DNA of 64,000 nt from Methanococcus voltae (GCF_024807655.1 NZ_JANUCR010000001.1:434001-498000); one strand, 5' to 3'. Shown: positions 9,498-19,268, counted from the stretch's first letter. Program-made: numbers and translations. Notes: a model not told the origin generated them from the sequence alone.

Positions 9498-10340
9498 TTA
9501 TAATATTGAACCAATTATATAACTTAAAAGCACCAAATTCATCGTTAATTTAATATTTTTTGATATTTTTTTAGCATCGATATCTTTTTTACCAAATTTA
9601 GATTTTAAGATTGGATATAATGCTAGTAAAAACAATATATCACAGATTATTATTGCAATTAAATAATAAATTCCAAATATGCCGATTAAATAAGGGATAG
9701 GACTTACTAAAATTGCCAAAATCAATAATAATGTGGCTAATTTTAAAGAAAAAGGTTTATTTTTAATAGGTAATGATATTACACCTTCTAATTCGTCTCC
9801 TTCGATATCTTCATAATCTTTAATAATTTCCCTTGACCAAATTGCTAACAGGGCACTTACGAATAAAATGCCAATATCATAAACATTATTAACCGCAATA
9901 CCCCCAAATAAAAATACTGAACCTGTTAAATACCCCACTAAAACATTACCCACGATTTTATTCTTTTTATACCTTTTTGCATACAAATATAAGACTATTG
10001 CATTAAAAATTGCCAATAAAGTACAATATATGTTAAAAAATGACAAAAATACGCCCAATATTACGATAATGGTTGAAAATATTTTGGCAGATTTTAAACT
10101 AACTCTTCCCGATGGAATGGGTCGCTCAGGCTTATTTATTTTATCAATTTCTAAGTCGCAAATATCATTTATGGCATTCCCATAACCACAAATTAAAAAA
10201 ACAACTAAAAATATCAATATTAATTCTTTTGAATAATTAAACTGAAAGTTAGAAGCTATTAAAGCACTTATTAATGCTCCAATCGATGCAGAAATACAGT
10301 TTTTAGTCCTTAATAATTCGAAATATGCTAAAATATTCAT
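9498..10340 (-). CDS. Digeranylgeranylglyceryl phosphate synthase (UbiA family)
   Basis: A 280-residue polytopic membrane prenyltransferase that adds the second geranylgeranyl chain to geranylgeranylglyceryl phosphate in archaeal ether-lipid synthesis. The first Asp-rich motif NDICDLEIDKINKPERPIPS (residues 58-77) and the second, SREIIKDYEDIEGDELEG (about 175-192), are intact, with about eight hydrophobic helices. The start is taken as ATG 10340, directly after TTGGTGTTTTT; the frame extends to 10373 but has no ribosome site there. Confidence 0.92.
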   Translation of the reverse strand: MNILAYFELLRTKNCISASIGALISALIASNFQFNYSKELILIFLVVFLICGYGNAINDICDLEIDKINKPERPIPSGRVSLKSAKIFSTIIVILGVFLSFFNIYCTLLAIFNAIVLYLYAKRYKKNKIVGNVLVGYLTGSVFLFGGIAVNNVYDIGILFVSALLAIWSREIIKDYEDIEGDELEGVISLPIKNKPFSLKLATLLLILAILVSPIPYLIGIFGIYYLIAIIICDILFLLALYPILKSKFGKKDIDAKKISKNIKLTMNLVLLSYIIGSIL

Positions 10341-10532
10341 AAAAACACCAACAATCCATAATAACAATGACATAAAAATGTCAATAGTAGTATTAATAAT
10401 TTCATAGGATACCTATTAAAAATTAACTTTAATTTTTATATATCATTATTATATCATATAATAAATACTATACTTATTAGTTAATTGACAATAAAAAAAT
10501 ATAATTTCTTCAAAATAATATAACGTGATATT

Positions 10533-11387
10533 GTGATAAAATTCGGAACTGCAGGAATTCCAATAGGTGCAACTACAACAGAAACTTCTTTCGAATACCT
10601 AAAAAAATTAGAGTTAGATGCTATGGAGTTAGAATTCGTTAGAAGTGTCCATTTGAAAGCTGAAAAAGCAAAATACTTAAGTAAATTAACAGGGGGTATT
10701 TCATTAAGTGCTCACGCCCCTTATTATGTGAACTTAAATGCTAAAGAAGACGAAAAAATCAATTCGAGCATTGCAAGAATTTTAAAAAGTTGTGAAATAA
10801 TGGATATTTTCGCAAAAAATAGAATTATAAAAACAGCCTCTTCAAAAATCAGCGTGGTATACCATGCAGGATTTTACCTAAAACAAAAACCTGAAGAGGT
10901 TTATGAAAAAATTAAAAATAATACTCAAAGAATAATCAATTTAATGGATAAAATGAACTATGATGTAATTTTAAGACCTGAAACTACAGGAAAACTTACA
11001 CAATTTGGTACTGTTGAAGAACTAACAAAATTGTCCAATGAATTAGGTAATGAATATATCTTGCCTTGTATTGATTTTTCACACGTTTATGCTCGTAGTT
11101 TAGGCAAAATAAATAATTATGAAGAGTTTTGCAAAATATTAGAATATTTAGATAATCAAATTGGAAAAAAATGTATAAAAAATATGCATATGCACGTTTC
11201 AGGTATTGAATTTGGAAAATCTGGAGAAAAAAAGCACTATCCTTTAGAAAACTCATGTTCTGAATTTAATTACAAAGACTTATTAAAAGCTTTAAAAGAT
11301 TTTAAAGTATCAGGCACTATAATCTGTGAAAGTCCTTGTTTAGAAAAAGATGCGTTAATTTTAAAAAAATATTATAAAAGCTTATAA
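10533..11387 (+). CDS. nfo: Endonuclease IV (AP endonuclease, Nfo family)
   Basis: A 284-residue TIM-barrel DNA repair enzyme that cleaves 5' to abasic sites. Metal-ligand segments in family order are visible: SAHAPYYVN, VVYHAGFY, RPETTGK (Glu), IDFSHVYAR (Asp-His), MHMHVSG (His) and the final ICESP (Glu). The start is GTG at 10533, eight bases after a GTGAT site. It stands alone between divergent and convergent neighbours. Confidence 0.93.
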   Translation: MIKFGTAGIPIGATTTETSFEYLKKLELDAMELEFVRSVHLKAEKAKYLSKLTGGISLSAHAPYYVNLNAKEDEKINSSIARILKSCEIMDIFAKNRIIKTASSKISVVYHAGFYLKQKPEEVYEKIKNNTQRIINLMDKMNYDVILRPETTGKLTQFGTVEELTKLSNELGNEYILPCIDFSHVYARSLGKINNYEEFCKILEYLDNQIGKKCIKNMHMHVSGIEFGKSGEKKHYPLENSCSEFNYKDLLKALKDFKVSGTIICESPCLEKDALILKKYYKSL

Positions 11388-11400
11388 AATTTAAAAATAA

Positions 11401-11436
11401 TTAATCGATTAATTGATTAGTTGATTAATCGATTAA
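11401..11436. terminator. Bidirectional hairpin after nfo
   Basis: A perfect 13-bp inverted repeat (11401-11413 with 11424-11436) with a 10-nt spacer, starting 14 bp after the nfo stop and followed by T-rich sequence. It lies between two convergent genes and can serve both. Confidence 0.6.
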
Positions 11437-11513
11437 ATATTTATTATATTATTTGTTTAGTTATTTTTTATAGTTGATTCCATATTAGATGATTGTTTAT
11501 ACATTTTTAGTAG

Positions 11514-11954
11514 TTAATCTTCCTTAATAGGTTCAATTAAAACTCTTTTCAAAGAATTACCCGCAGGGCATTTTACTTTTGTGCATAAAACAGATACTAT
11601 TTTATATTTTCCATTTTCAATTTGTGGTTTACAGTATTGATAATTTTCGCATAATACATTATCACAAGCCACATCCTTATGAGAAATTGTTAAACCCTCT
11701 AAAGCTTTCTTTGATTCGATATTGATATTCAATTCAGAGGGTACTACTTCGACAACCTTTACGCCCTCTGAATGAATGCTACACGGGTGCGTCGTAGCCC
11801 TAACTTCCGTTATTTTATACTTAACTCCTTTTTCTAAGTTGCCGTGGCACATTTTTTTAAATTTACAGGCATCACACTCGTCTACTGGACCCATATATAC
11901 AAATTCATTACCTTTTATTGCTAATTTATTTCCTATTAATGTTATTTTGGTCAT
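11514..11954 (-). CDS. UPF0179 family protein
   Basis: A 146-residue protein of the archaeal UPF0179 family. It is rich in paired cysteines: CDACKFKKMC near residue 26, CDNVLCENYQYC near residue 97, and VLCTKVKCPAG near residue 122, suggesting metal or Fe-S binding. No function is established. ATG is preceded by GGTGAAATT. Confidence 0.85.
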   Translation of the reverse strand: MTKITLIGNKLAIKGNEFVYMGPVDECDACKFKKMCHGNLEKGVKYKITEVRATTHPCSIHSEGVKVVEVVPSELNINIESKKALEGLTISHKDVACDNVLCENYQYCKPQIENGKYKIVSVLCTKVKCPAGNSLKRVLIEPIKED

Positions 11955-12363
11955 AATTTCACCGATAATAATAAACTTACTTTATTTTTAATTTTTAATT
12001 TTTTATATATTTAGTTGTTTTTGTTATTTGTTTTAATTTTTTTATATATCATAATTATCTAATATTTTATAATATTAAACATTATACTAATATATTGTAA
12101 ATCATATATTAATTTTAATTTTGTTGACCTTATTATAATTATATAAAAATATAAAAATATAATATTTATTTGAAAAATATCATTCTCAAATAAATATCCT
12201 AAGAGATATTATGTTTATCAATAGTATTTTAAATAGATACTATTGATTTTAATCAAAATTAATTCAAAATAACAATTAATTTAAATCATTATTGCAATAT
12301 ACAACTTTATTATAAAAAATAATTATGCAAATTGGTTAATTAATCACAAGTAAGGTGTAAAAA
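11955..12363 (+). promoter_or_regulatory. Long upstream region of glmS with three perfect hairpins
   Basis: This 409-bp gap holds no gene. Three stem-loops occur within 90 bp: H1 12162-12173/12186-12197 (12 bp), H2 12193-12198/12205-12210 (6 bp) and H3 12217-12227/12237-12247 (11 bp). The 3' arm of H1 overlaps the 5' arm of H2, so those two are mutually exclusive. TATA-like sequences occur near 12040 and 12135, so the hairpins may lie in the glmS mRNA leader or in an operator. The AAGGTGT ribosome site precedes the ATG at 12364. Confidence 0.5.
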
Positions 12364-14253
12364 ATGTGTGGTATAATTGGATACATCGGTTCAGGGAATG
12401 CTTCAGAAATATTATTAGATGGGTTAAAAAGGTTAGAGTATAGGGGATACGATAGCTGTGGAATTGGTATCATAACTTCTAATGACATATTAGTTAAAAA
12501 AAATATAGGAAAAGTAAAAGAAGTATCGGAATACGAAAATTTTGAAGAATTCCCCTCCAATATTGGTTTAGGCCATAGTAGATGGGCTACGCACGGGGGA
12601 ATTACAAAAGAAAACTCACATCCCCACACCGATTGCAATAATGAAATCTGTATCGTCCATAATGGAATAATTTCAAATTATAAAGAGTTAAAAAATAAAT
12701 TAGTTAGTAAAGGGCATGTTTTTAAGTCAGAAACAGATACGGAAGTTATACCTCATTTAATAGAAGAAGAAATAAAAGAATTAAAAAATAAAAATAAAAA
12801 TAATAATGAAAATAATAATAACAAATATTCCAAAGAAGACTATATCAATTGTATAAAAAAAGCATTTAAAAAAATTGAAGGTACATATGCAGTCGTTATA
12901 ATCAATAAAAACTTTCCAAACACTTTGATTGGTATACGAAACGAAAGTCCTATGGTTGTTGGACTTGGAAAAGATGATTCAGAGTATTTTATAGGTAGTG
13001 ATGTGTCTGCATTTTTGAAATATACTAATAAGGCTTTACCATTGGAAGATGGAGACTTAATAATTATCGATAAAAATGATAACAAAATTAATAATGAGAA
13101 AAGTAATTCATATAAATTTGAAGTATTTAATTTAAAAAATAATTGTGTAAAAACAAATATTTCAAAAAATATATTAACATTGGATTGGAATATTGAAAAT
13201 GCGGAAAAAAAGGGTTATGAACATTTTATGCTAAAAGAAATAATGGAAGAGCCAGAAATTATTAAGAATTCCATAAAAATATCTCAGGAAGAAATTCAAA
13301 AACTTGCTGGAATGATAAATGATTGTGATAAAATATACGTCATAGCAATGGGTACATCATTACATGCTGGAATGATTGCAGAATATTGGTTCTCAAAACT
13401 TGGTAAACTCGTAATTCCCTGTGATTCATCAGAGTTTTTAATAAAAGGTATTATAGATGAGAAAACGCTAGTTGTAGGAATTACACAAAGTGGTGAAACA
13501 TACGATACTATCAAAGCCATTAAATATGCAAAGAATAAAGGTGCTAAAACTGCATCATTAGTTAATGTTATAGGTAGTACCGCCACAAGAGAATCAGACG
13601 TTACTATTATGATTGGTTCGGGTTTAGAAATATCCGTATGTGCCACCAAAACCTTTATGTCCCAGTTAGTAATCCTTTATAGGTTGTTTATAGAATATGG
13701 TAAATTAATAAATAAAAATATGGAAGTATATGAAAAAGAATTGGAAAAAATTCCTAAATATATATCTAAAACTATTAAAAATAAAGAAAAAATAAAAGAG
13801 ATTTCTGAAAATTTAACTGCTACAAATTATTTATTTATTTCAAAAGGGATTAATTTAGCAAATGCTTACGAAGGAGCGTTAAAATTCAAAGAAATTACAT
13901 ACTTACATGCCGAAGGTATGAGTAGTGGATTCTTAAAACACGGTACAATCTCTTTAATTGACAAAAATATGGACACTTTGGCACTAATTCCACCTTTAGA
14001 ATCCCCATTATTAAGTTCTGTGTTGGCCAACGTGGAAGAAATAAAAGCTCGTGGTGGAAAAGTAATCGCAGTAGGTCCTAAAAACGTTGATTTAGAAGCA
14101 GTTGAATTAATCGAAGTTCCTAATCTAATAGAAGAAGTAAGTCCTTTTGTATATGCCCCAGCTTGTCAATTATTAGCATATTATAAAGCTTTAACTATGG
14201 GTAGAGACGTAGATAAACCTCGAGGTCTTGCAAAAAGCGTAACAGTTGAATAA
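12364..14253 (+). CDS. glmS: Glutamine:fructose-6-phosphate aminotransferase (isomerising)
   Basis: Makes glucosamine-6-phosphate, entry to UDP-GlcNAc and the sugars of S-layer and archaellin glycans. The N-terminal class II glutaminase starts MCGIIGYIGSG with Cys2 as nucleophile; GHSRWATHG and the HNGIISN motif follow. Two SIS domains are seen from about residue 300 (AMGTSLHAGMIAEYW, ITQSGETYDTIKA, SKGINLANAYEGALKFKEITYLHAEG), and the C-terminal tail KSVTVE is canonical. At 629 residues it is slightly long because of an Asn/Lys-rich insert (KNKNKNNNENNNNK, about residue 141) in the glutaminase domain. ATG follows AAGGTGT. Confidence 0.96.
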   Translation: MCGIIGYIGSGNASEILLDGLKRLEYRGYDSCGIGIITSNDILVKKNIGKVKEVSEYENFEEFPSNIGLGHSRWATHGGITKENSHPHTDCNNEICIVHNGIISNYKELKNKLVSKGHVFKSETDTEVIPHLIEEEIKELKNKNKNNNENNNNKYSKEDYINCIKKAFKKIEGTYAVVIINKNFPNTLIGIRNESPMVVGLGKDDSEYFIGSDVSAFLKYTNKALPLEDGDLIIIDKNDNKINNEKSNSYKFEVFNLKNNCVKTNISKNILTLDWNIENAEKKGYEHFMLKEIMEEPEIIKNSIKISQEEIQKLAGMINDCDKIYVIAMGTSLHAGMIAEYWFSKLGKLVIPCDSSEFLIKGIIDEKTLVVGITQSGETYDTIKAIKYAKNKGAKTASLVNVIGSTATRESDVTIMIGSGLEISVCATKTFMSQLVILYRLFIEYGKLINKNMEVYEKELEKIPKYISKTIKNKEKIKEISENLTATNYLFISKGINLANAYEGALKFKEITYLHAEGMSSGFLKHGTISLIDKNMDTLALIPPLESPLLSSVLANVEEIKARGGKVIAVGPKNVDLEAVELIEVPNLIEEVSPFVYAPACQLLAYYKALTMGRDVDKPRGLAKSVTVE

Positions 14254-14445
14254 TTTATAAAATAAATATTATAATTATACTTTTTTAAGTTTTTATTTTT
14301 AATTTTAATTTTTTGTATAGTTATTAGCCAATTTACGATAATACTAAAAATATATAATTTTAAAAATTATATCCCTATTAAAAACATTAACCGTAAGCTT
14401 TATATACTTAATAATTTACTTTATTATTATATTTAATATGTATAA

Positions 14446-14560
14446 GGGAGTATGGTGTAGTCTGGTCTATCATCGGGGACTCCAAGTGCCTATACGGGCT
14501 TGGACCGAAACCCGATGCAGGAGATATCCCTGGACCTGGGTTCAAATCCCAGTACTCCCA
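14446..14560 (+). tRNA. tRNA-Trp (CCA anticodon) with intron
   Basis: Acceptor GGGAGTA (14446-14452) pairs with TACTCCC (14553-14559), followed by discriminator A. T arm CTGGG/CCCAG with TTCAAAT loop. Anticodon stem GGGGA (14475-14479) with TCCCT (14527-14531); anticodon CCA at 14482-14484. An intron of about 40 nt (roughly 14486-14525) follows position 37, the usual archaeal site. CCA is not encoded. A TATA box (TTTATATA) lies at about 14400. No box C/D motifs are evident in the intron. Confidence 0.95.
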
Positions 14561-14692
14561 CTTTTTTTATAATAATATGTCTTAATAATGTTCTATTTTA
14601 GTAGATTAATATGATAACAAATAATTAATTATATATATTGCCATATGTCATAAATATATACAGAGTTATGTAAACTATCTACAATACATATA

Positions 14693-14716
14693 TATAACAT
14701 TGAAATAAATGTTATA
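14693..14716. promoter_or_regulatory. Palindrome next to a TATA-like box upstream of the pilin gene
   Basis: A perfect 9-bp inverted repeat (14693-14701 / 14708-14716, 6-nt spacer) overlaps a TATA-like stretch (CATATATATAA) about 75-95 bp upstream of the class III pilin start. This is an operator-like arrangement; its function is inference. Confidence 0.35.
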
Positions 14717-14789
14717 ATACATAATAAAGTTTTTAATAATCGAATACTATAAGGCATAGATAAATTACTCTTATGAACGGGTGATGAGC

Positions 14790-14990
14790 ATGTTAATGAA
14801 AAAATTAAAATCAACAAAAGGGCAAATTTCCATGGAAGTAGGTATTTTAATTGCTGCAGCAGTTGCAGTAGCAGCAGTTGCAGGATATTTCTACTTAACA
14901 AATGTAAAGAGCGTATCATCAGATACTGCAACTACAGCAAACAACGTAATTGCTAACTTCACTGGTGAAGCTAACAATACCGTAAACTAA
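14790..14990 (+). CDS. Class III signal peptide type IV pilin-like protein (EppA substrate)
   Basis: 66 residues. A short basic leader MLMKKLKSTKG is followed by QISMEVGIL and a hydrophobic Ala/Val-rich helix to about residue 33; cleavage before Gln with Glu at +5 matches the class III (DUF361) signal processed by the prepilin peptidase EppA in methanococci, as distinct from archaellin leaders cut by FlaK. The mature part is small, Thr/Asn-rich and ends in ANNTVN with N-glycosylation sequons (NFT, NNT). Size and form resemble the small major pilin EpdE of M. maripaludis. It stands alone. ATG 14790 follows GGGTGATG. Confidence 0.8.
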   Translation: MLMKKLKSTKGQISMEVGILIAAAVAVAAVAGYFYLTNVKSVSSDTATTANNVIANFTGEANNTVN

Positions 14991-15051
14991 ATAATTAGTT
15001 TAATAATATAAATTACATTTTTAATTTTTTTATTGTTATTTTTGTGAAATT

Positions 15052-15741
15052 ATGAGAATTATTGGATTAACTGATTTACACAATCGTATTATAAATTTTT
15101 CGAAGATTTTAAAGTTAAAACCCGACTTAATATTAATTTCAGGAGATATAGTTAAAACCAACGACTATAGAATTTTAAACATTTTAAAAGAATTAAATAA
15201 AACAGTCCCCATTTTTACGGTTTGTGGTAATTGGGATTGTCAAGTTTCTTCAGATATAATGACCAGCTACGGGATAAATATTGATGGTCGACTGGTTAAT
15301 TTCAAAGGCGTGAATATAATTGGTTTAGGCGGAAGTACCTATACACCATTTAATACACCCAATGAATATTCGGAAGAACAAATATATTCTAATTTTATAG
15401 ATATTTTACAAAATAATATAAATAATTTGAATAATCCAAAATTTAACAATAATAATAGATTAGATAGTTTAAAAGAAGAATTAAAAGACAATTTTATATT
15501 ACTTTCACATATGCCTCCAAAATATACAATGGCTGATTTAACAGAAATAGGTTATCTTGGTAGTTCAAGTATTCGTAAAATTATTGAAGAATACAATCCA
15601 TTGTTATGTGCTTGTGGACATATTCACCAAAACAAAGTTATTGATAAAATAGGAAATACATTAATCGTTAACCCATCTTACAATGGCTTTTACATTTACG
15701 ATACATTTTCAAAAGATTTAGAAGTGTATGATTTAGAATAA
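15052..15741 (+). CDS. Calcineurin-like metallophosphoesterase
   Basis: A 229-residue phosphodiesterase/phosphatase. The metal-binding motifs are in family order: TDLHN (residue 7), ISGDIV (about 32), CGNWD (about 61), LSHMPP (about 155) and CGHIHQN (about 189). A low-complexity Asn-rich insert (NNINNLNNPKFNNNN) interrupts the middle. Substrate unknown. ATG follows GTGAAATT. Confidence 0.88.
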   Translation: MRIIGLTDLHNRIINFSKILKLKPDLILISGDIVKTNDYRILNILKELNKTVPIFTVCGNWDCQVSSDIMTSYGINIDGRLVNFKGVNIIGLGGSTYTPFNTPNEYSEEQIYSNFIDILQNNINNLNNPKFNNNNRLDSLKEELKDNFILLSHMPPKYTMADLTEIGYLGSSSIRKIIEEYNPLLCACGHIHQNKVIDKIGNTLIVNPSYNGFYIYDTFSKDLEVYDLE

Positions 15742-15945
15742 CCATTATTTTTAAAAATATATTTTCAATTTAAGCTTTTTTTTAGATTAATATTTTTTAG
15801 ATAATATTTTTTTAGATTAATAGGTATTTTAAATGAAATTAGTTTTAATAATGTTTACTTTTTTAATTTCGTTTTATCTAAATTAAATAATTATAAAAAT
15901 TAGTAAATCATATATTACTATCGTAAAGTATTTAGTGGTGTTTCT

Positions 15946-17352
15946 ATGGAATATTTATCAAATATGCAAAAAGCAACAAATGAAATATTGAATCACAAAT
16001 ATGACAATATAATCGTTTATACACATATTGATACAGACGGTCTTAATTCAAGGGCAGTGTTGGAAGAAACTTTATCAAGACAGGGTATTTTTCCAGAATA
16101 CAGATTTTTAAGACAAATTGATTATGGGACTATTGGCGATATACCATTTGGAGATTACGATTTAGTGATATTTGCAGACTTAGGGAGTGGTCAAATCGAT
16201 ATGATAGATGCTCAAATAAAATCTATGAATATAAAACCTCCAAAAATAGTGATTTTTGACCACCACCTGTGTCAATTTAAGAAGATGCCTGAATATATTA
16301 CTAATGTTAACCCTTCACAGGACGGGTTAAATGGTAGTATAGAACTTTGTGGGGCAGGTGTTTGCTATTTATTTGCAAGAGGACTAAGTTTAGATAATAG
16401 AGACTTATCAAAATATGCTTTGCTTGGTGCAATAGGGGACGTACAAAATTTAAATGGAAAATTGGAAGGATTAAATAGAAATGTAATTTTAAAAGATGCT
16501 CTCGATTTAAATTTAGTTTCAAAATCTCCCGATTTACAATTTTACGGAAAACATACAAGACCGCTATTTACTTCAATAAAATACTTTACAGATGTTAGAA
16601 CAGATTTAACAGATAATGATTCTCGAATTATAAACTTTATAAATCACGTAAATAAAAAGTACGATTCGGAAATAACAAATACAAATTATATTTATCAATT
16701 AAGCGAGACTCAAAAAAGAGCCGTAGGTTCGGAATTCTTTAAAAAATGCGTAAGATATGTGCCAAAAGAATGGATACCTTACTTACCAAAAGTAATATTT
16801 GGGGAAAGCTATGAACTTTTAAATCATGAAACAGGTACGAGTTTCAGAAGCCTTGAAGAGTATTCTACTTGCATAAATGCTTGCTCTCGATACAGTGAAT
16901 ATGAAGTGCCTTTAGAAATATTAAAAGGTAATATGAGTTATGAATCAAAAATGCTCAAAATGTTAAGAAAACACAAACGAAATCTTGCTAAATCAATGGA
17001 TACTATTAAAAATGACGTAGAAGTAGTCCAAAAAGATAAATTTCAGTATTTTGAGGTATCAAATAACGAAATACAGGGCAATATCGTAGGTATTATTGCA
17101 GGGATGTCTTATTCAATAGAAAAAGTTGATTGGAAAAAACCTATCTTTGCAATATCTGAACTCGATGAGGGCTATAAAATATCAGCAAGATGTCCAAAAT
17201 TATTATCATTTGCTGAAGATATCAATTTAGCAAAAGCCATAAATTATGCCTCTGAAAAAGTTGGAGGTACGGGAGGGGGCCATAAGTTCGCTTGTGGTGC
17301 TTATATACCAGATAAAAAGGATTTTGTGAAGTACTTAGTTGAAAAAGTATAA
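15946..17352 (+). CDS. DHH-family RecJ-like phosphoesterase
   Basis: A 468-residue archaeal RecJ-type DHH protein. Motifs: VYTHIDTDGLNS (motif I, residue about 26), FADLGSG (motif II), IFDHHLC (motif III, DHH, about 106) and the C-terminal DHHA1 substrate-binding GGTGGGHKFACGAYIP. Relatives act as single-strand exonucleases, some in association with GINS; a GINS subunit is encoded at 55159 in this window. ATG follows GGTGTTTCT. Confidence 0.87.
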   Translation: MEYLSNMQKATNEILNHKYDNIIVYTHIDTDGLNSRAVLEETLSRQGIFPEYRFLRQIDYGTIGDIPFGDYDLVIFADLGSGQIDMIDAQIKSMNIKPPKIVIFDHHLCQFKKMPEYITNVNPSQDGLNGSIELCGAGVCYLFARGLSLDNRDLSKYALLGAIGDVQNLNGKLEGLNRNVILKDALDLNLVSKSPDLQFYGKHTRPLFTSIKYFTDVRTDLTDNDSRIINFINHVNKKYDSEITNTNYIYQLSETQKRAVGSEFFKKCVRYVPKEWIPYLPKVIFGESYELLNHETGTSFRSLEEYSTCINACSRYSEYEVPLEILKGNMSYESKMLKMLRKHKRNLAKSMDTIKNDVEVVQKDKFQYFEVSNNEIQGNIVGIIAGMSYSIEKVDWKKPIFAISELDEGYKISARCPKLLSFAEDINLAKAINYASEKVGGTGGGHKFACGAYIPDKKDFVKYLVEKV

Positions 17353-17517
17353 TAATTAAACAACGATTTATTTGATTAATATTGCAAAAATATATATGTA
17401 TATATATTTAAAAATCCATTCTATTTTAATTAAAATATTTATTTAATAATTTAATTAATAATTTAATTAATCTTAATTTTAGTCGTAATTATAATTTTAC
17501 AAGTTAAAAGGGATAAT

Positions 17518-19191
17518 ATGAAAAAAAGATTTGGTAGTGTATTAAATATATCCAGAAAAGTCTCGGAAACACGTAGTTCCTCAAGAAAATGGGAAAAAGA
17601 GGATAAAAAAAGAGATGAAGAGAAAAATAAAAAATCTCAAAATAAAAATGATAGTAAATCAAATAGTAATCGATTTGATTTAGATACATACATTAAAGAT
17701 GAAAAAAAGGGCGAAAAATCTAAAAAAGAATTTAAAAAGAATAATACGAATAATAAGAATAATAAGAATAATCATAAAACCAACAAAGATAAAAGAAATA
17801 CCAAAAATAAAGATAATAATACTACAATAGTAAATAAAAACATTGAATCAAGGGAATTGTTGCAAAAAAAATTGAATCTAAAAACTAATTTAGAAAATTG
17901 GTACCCTGAGTATTATTATAAACAAGATGCCAAATTTGCATCACCCCATGAACTAAAAATACTATCAGAACTTACAAACATTGATTTTAAAGATAATGTA
18001 GTGATATTAGAACGATTAAGTGGTATGGACTATAGAAAAAGAGTAATATATGGCAAAAAACAGCTTGGAATATTAGAGTATAATCTAAAAGAATTGAATT
18101 GGCAATTTGTACCCAATCCTGAATATTATATGTATCTCAATCACTATGATATAGAATTAAAACCAAGTAAAATGAGATTAAAAGGTAAATGGATAAAAGA
18201 AGAGTACCTTTTAGATGAAAAATCTAATTTAAAAACATATGGTAAAATTGTAAATTCTGAAGAAAACCCGAATAACCCATTATGTAATGATGTGGGCATA
18301 AAAATGGGCAATTTTATTGGTCATGGCGTTAAATCAGATAATCGTATAAAATTAAAGGATTTATCAAAAATATCAGAATTTGAAGAAGAAAAATTAAGTG
18401 AATATATTGAAAAACGTTCAAAATATGTTGAAATACTAAAAAATAATTCTTTAAAATTATTAAAGCACTTTATTGAAAAATATAAAAATAAAGGATATGT
18501 TATAAATGCCTCATTTAGCGGGGGTAAAGATAGCTCTGTATCCACATTGTTGGCTAAAGAAGTAATGCCCGATATTGAAGTAATTTCAATAGATACAGGC
18601 TTAGAATATCCTGAAACTATCGAATATATAAAAAAATTCTCAAAAGAATATGACTTAAATGTGGATATAATCGATGGAAATAACTTTTGGGAAGATATCT
18701 TAAGAAATGGGGTACCTACTAAAGATAATAGATGGTGTAATAGCTCTTGTAAATTAAATCCTTTAAAAAATTACCTAAAAAAGAAATATCCTGGTAAAAA
18801 AGTATTAACCATAGATGGTTCACGTCAATTTGAAAGTTTCACTCGTTCAAATTTAGATTATGAACGAAATAGTAGTTTTATAGACTTCCAAACTACTGCA
18901 TTTCCGATTTTAGATTGGAATGCATTGGATATTTGGACCTATATTTACAAAAACAATGTAATTTATAATCCATTATACGATGAAGGATTTGAAAGAATTG
19001 GTTGTTATCTATGTCCTTCAGCATTAAATAGCGAATTTAACAGGGTTAAAGAACTTTATCCCGAATATTACAAACGTTGGAGTAAATACCTATCTAAAAG
19101 ATATAGTAAAGATGAAATAGATAGGGGATTCTGGAGATGGGATAATTTACCACCTAAAATGAAAGAATTAAAAAAAGAAATGGATATTTAA
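17518..19191 (+). CDS. PAPS reductase/ATP sulfurylase-fold protein with Lys/Asn-rich linker
   Basis: 557 residues. A charged, low-complexity N-terminal region (about 20-110, rich in K, N and E) precedes a domain of unknown role (about 120-260) and a PP-loop ATP pyrophosphatase domain with SFSGGKDSSVSTLLAKEV (about residue 335). WCNSSCKLNPLKNYL and the later IGCYLCPSALNSEF supply Cys pairs, typical of the archaeal PAPS-reductase-like family. Whether it reduces sulfate or modifies RNA is unknown. ATG follows AAGGGATAAT. Confidence 0.8.
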   Translation: MKKRFGSVLNISRKVSETRSSSRKWEKEDKKRDEEKNKKSQNKNDSKSNSNRFDLDTYIKDEKKGEKSKKEFKKNNTNNKNNKNNHKTNKDKRNTKNKDNNTTIVNKNIESRELLQKKLNLKTNLENWYPEYYYKQDAKFASPHELKILSELTNIDFKDNVVILERLSGMDYRKRVIYGKKQLGILEYNLKELNWQFVPNPEYYMYLNHYDIELKPSKMRLKGKWIKEEYLLDEKSNLKTYGKIVNSEENPNNPLCNDVGIKMGNFIGHGVKSDNRIKLKDLSKISEFEEEKLSEYIEKRSKYVEILKNNSLKLLKHFIEKYKNKGYVINASFSGGKDSSVSTLLAKEVMPDIEVISIDTGLEYPETIEYIKKFSKEYDLNVDIIDGNNFWEDILRNGVPTKDNRWCNSSCKLNPLKNYLKKKYPGKKVLTIDGSRQFESFTRSNLDYERNSSFIDFQTTAFPILDWNALDIWTYIYKNNVIYNPLYDEGFERIGCYLCPSALNSEFNRVKELYPEYYKRWSKYLSKRYSKDEIDRGFWRWDNLPPKMKELKKEMDI

Positions 19192-19236
19192 ATATCTAAA
19201 TTATTTTTTATTTTTATTCATATTATTTTTATTTTA

Positions 19237-19268
19237 TTTATTTGTTTATTTGTTTATTTGTTTATTTG
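19237..19268. repeat. Four 8-bp tandem repeats (TTTATTTG)
   Basis: Four exact copies plus a degenerate fifth, in the short gap between the convergent PAPS-reductase-like gene and flaJ. T-rich on the plus strand, so probably part of a terminator. Confidence 0.6.

Noticed and set aside
12162-12247. glmS ribozyme upstream of glmS
   Set aside because: The hairpins show no resemblance to the bacterial glmS ribozyme core, and archaeal examples are not known to me; only generic structured-leader potential is claimed.
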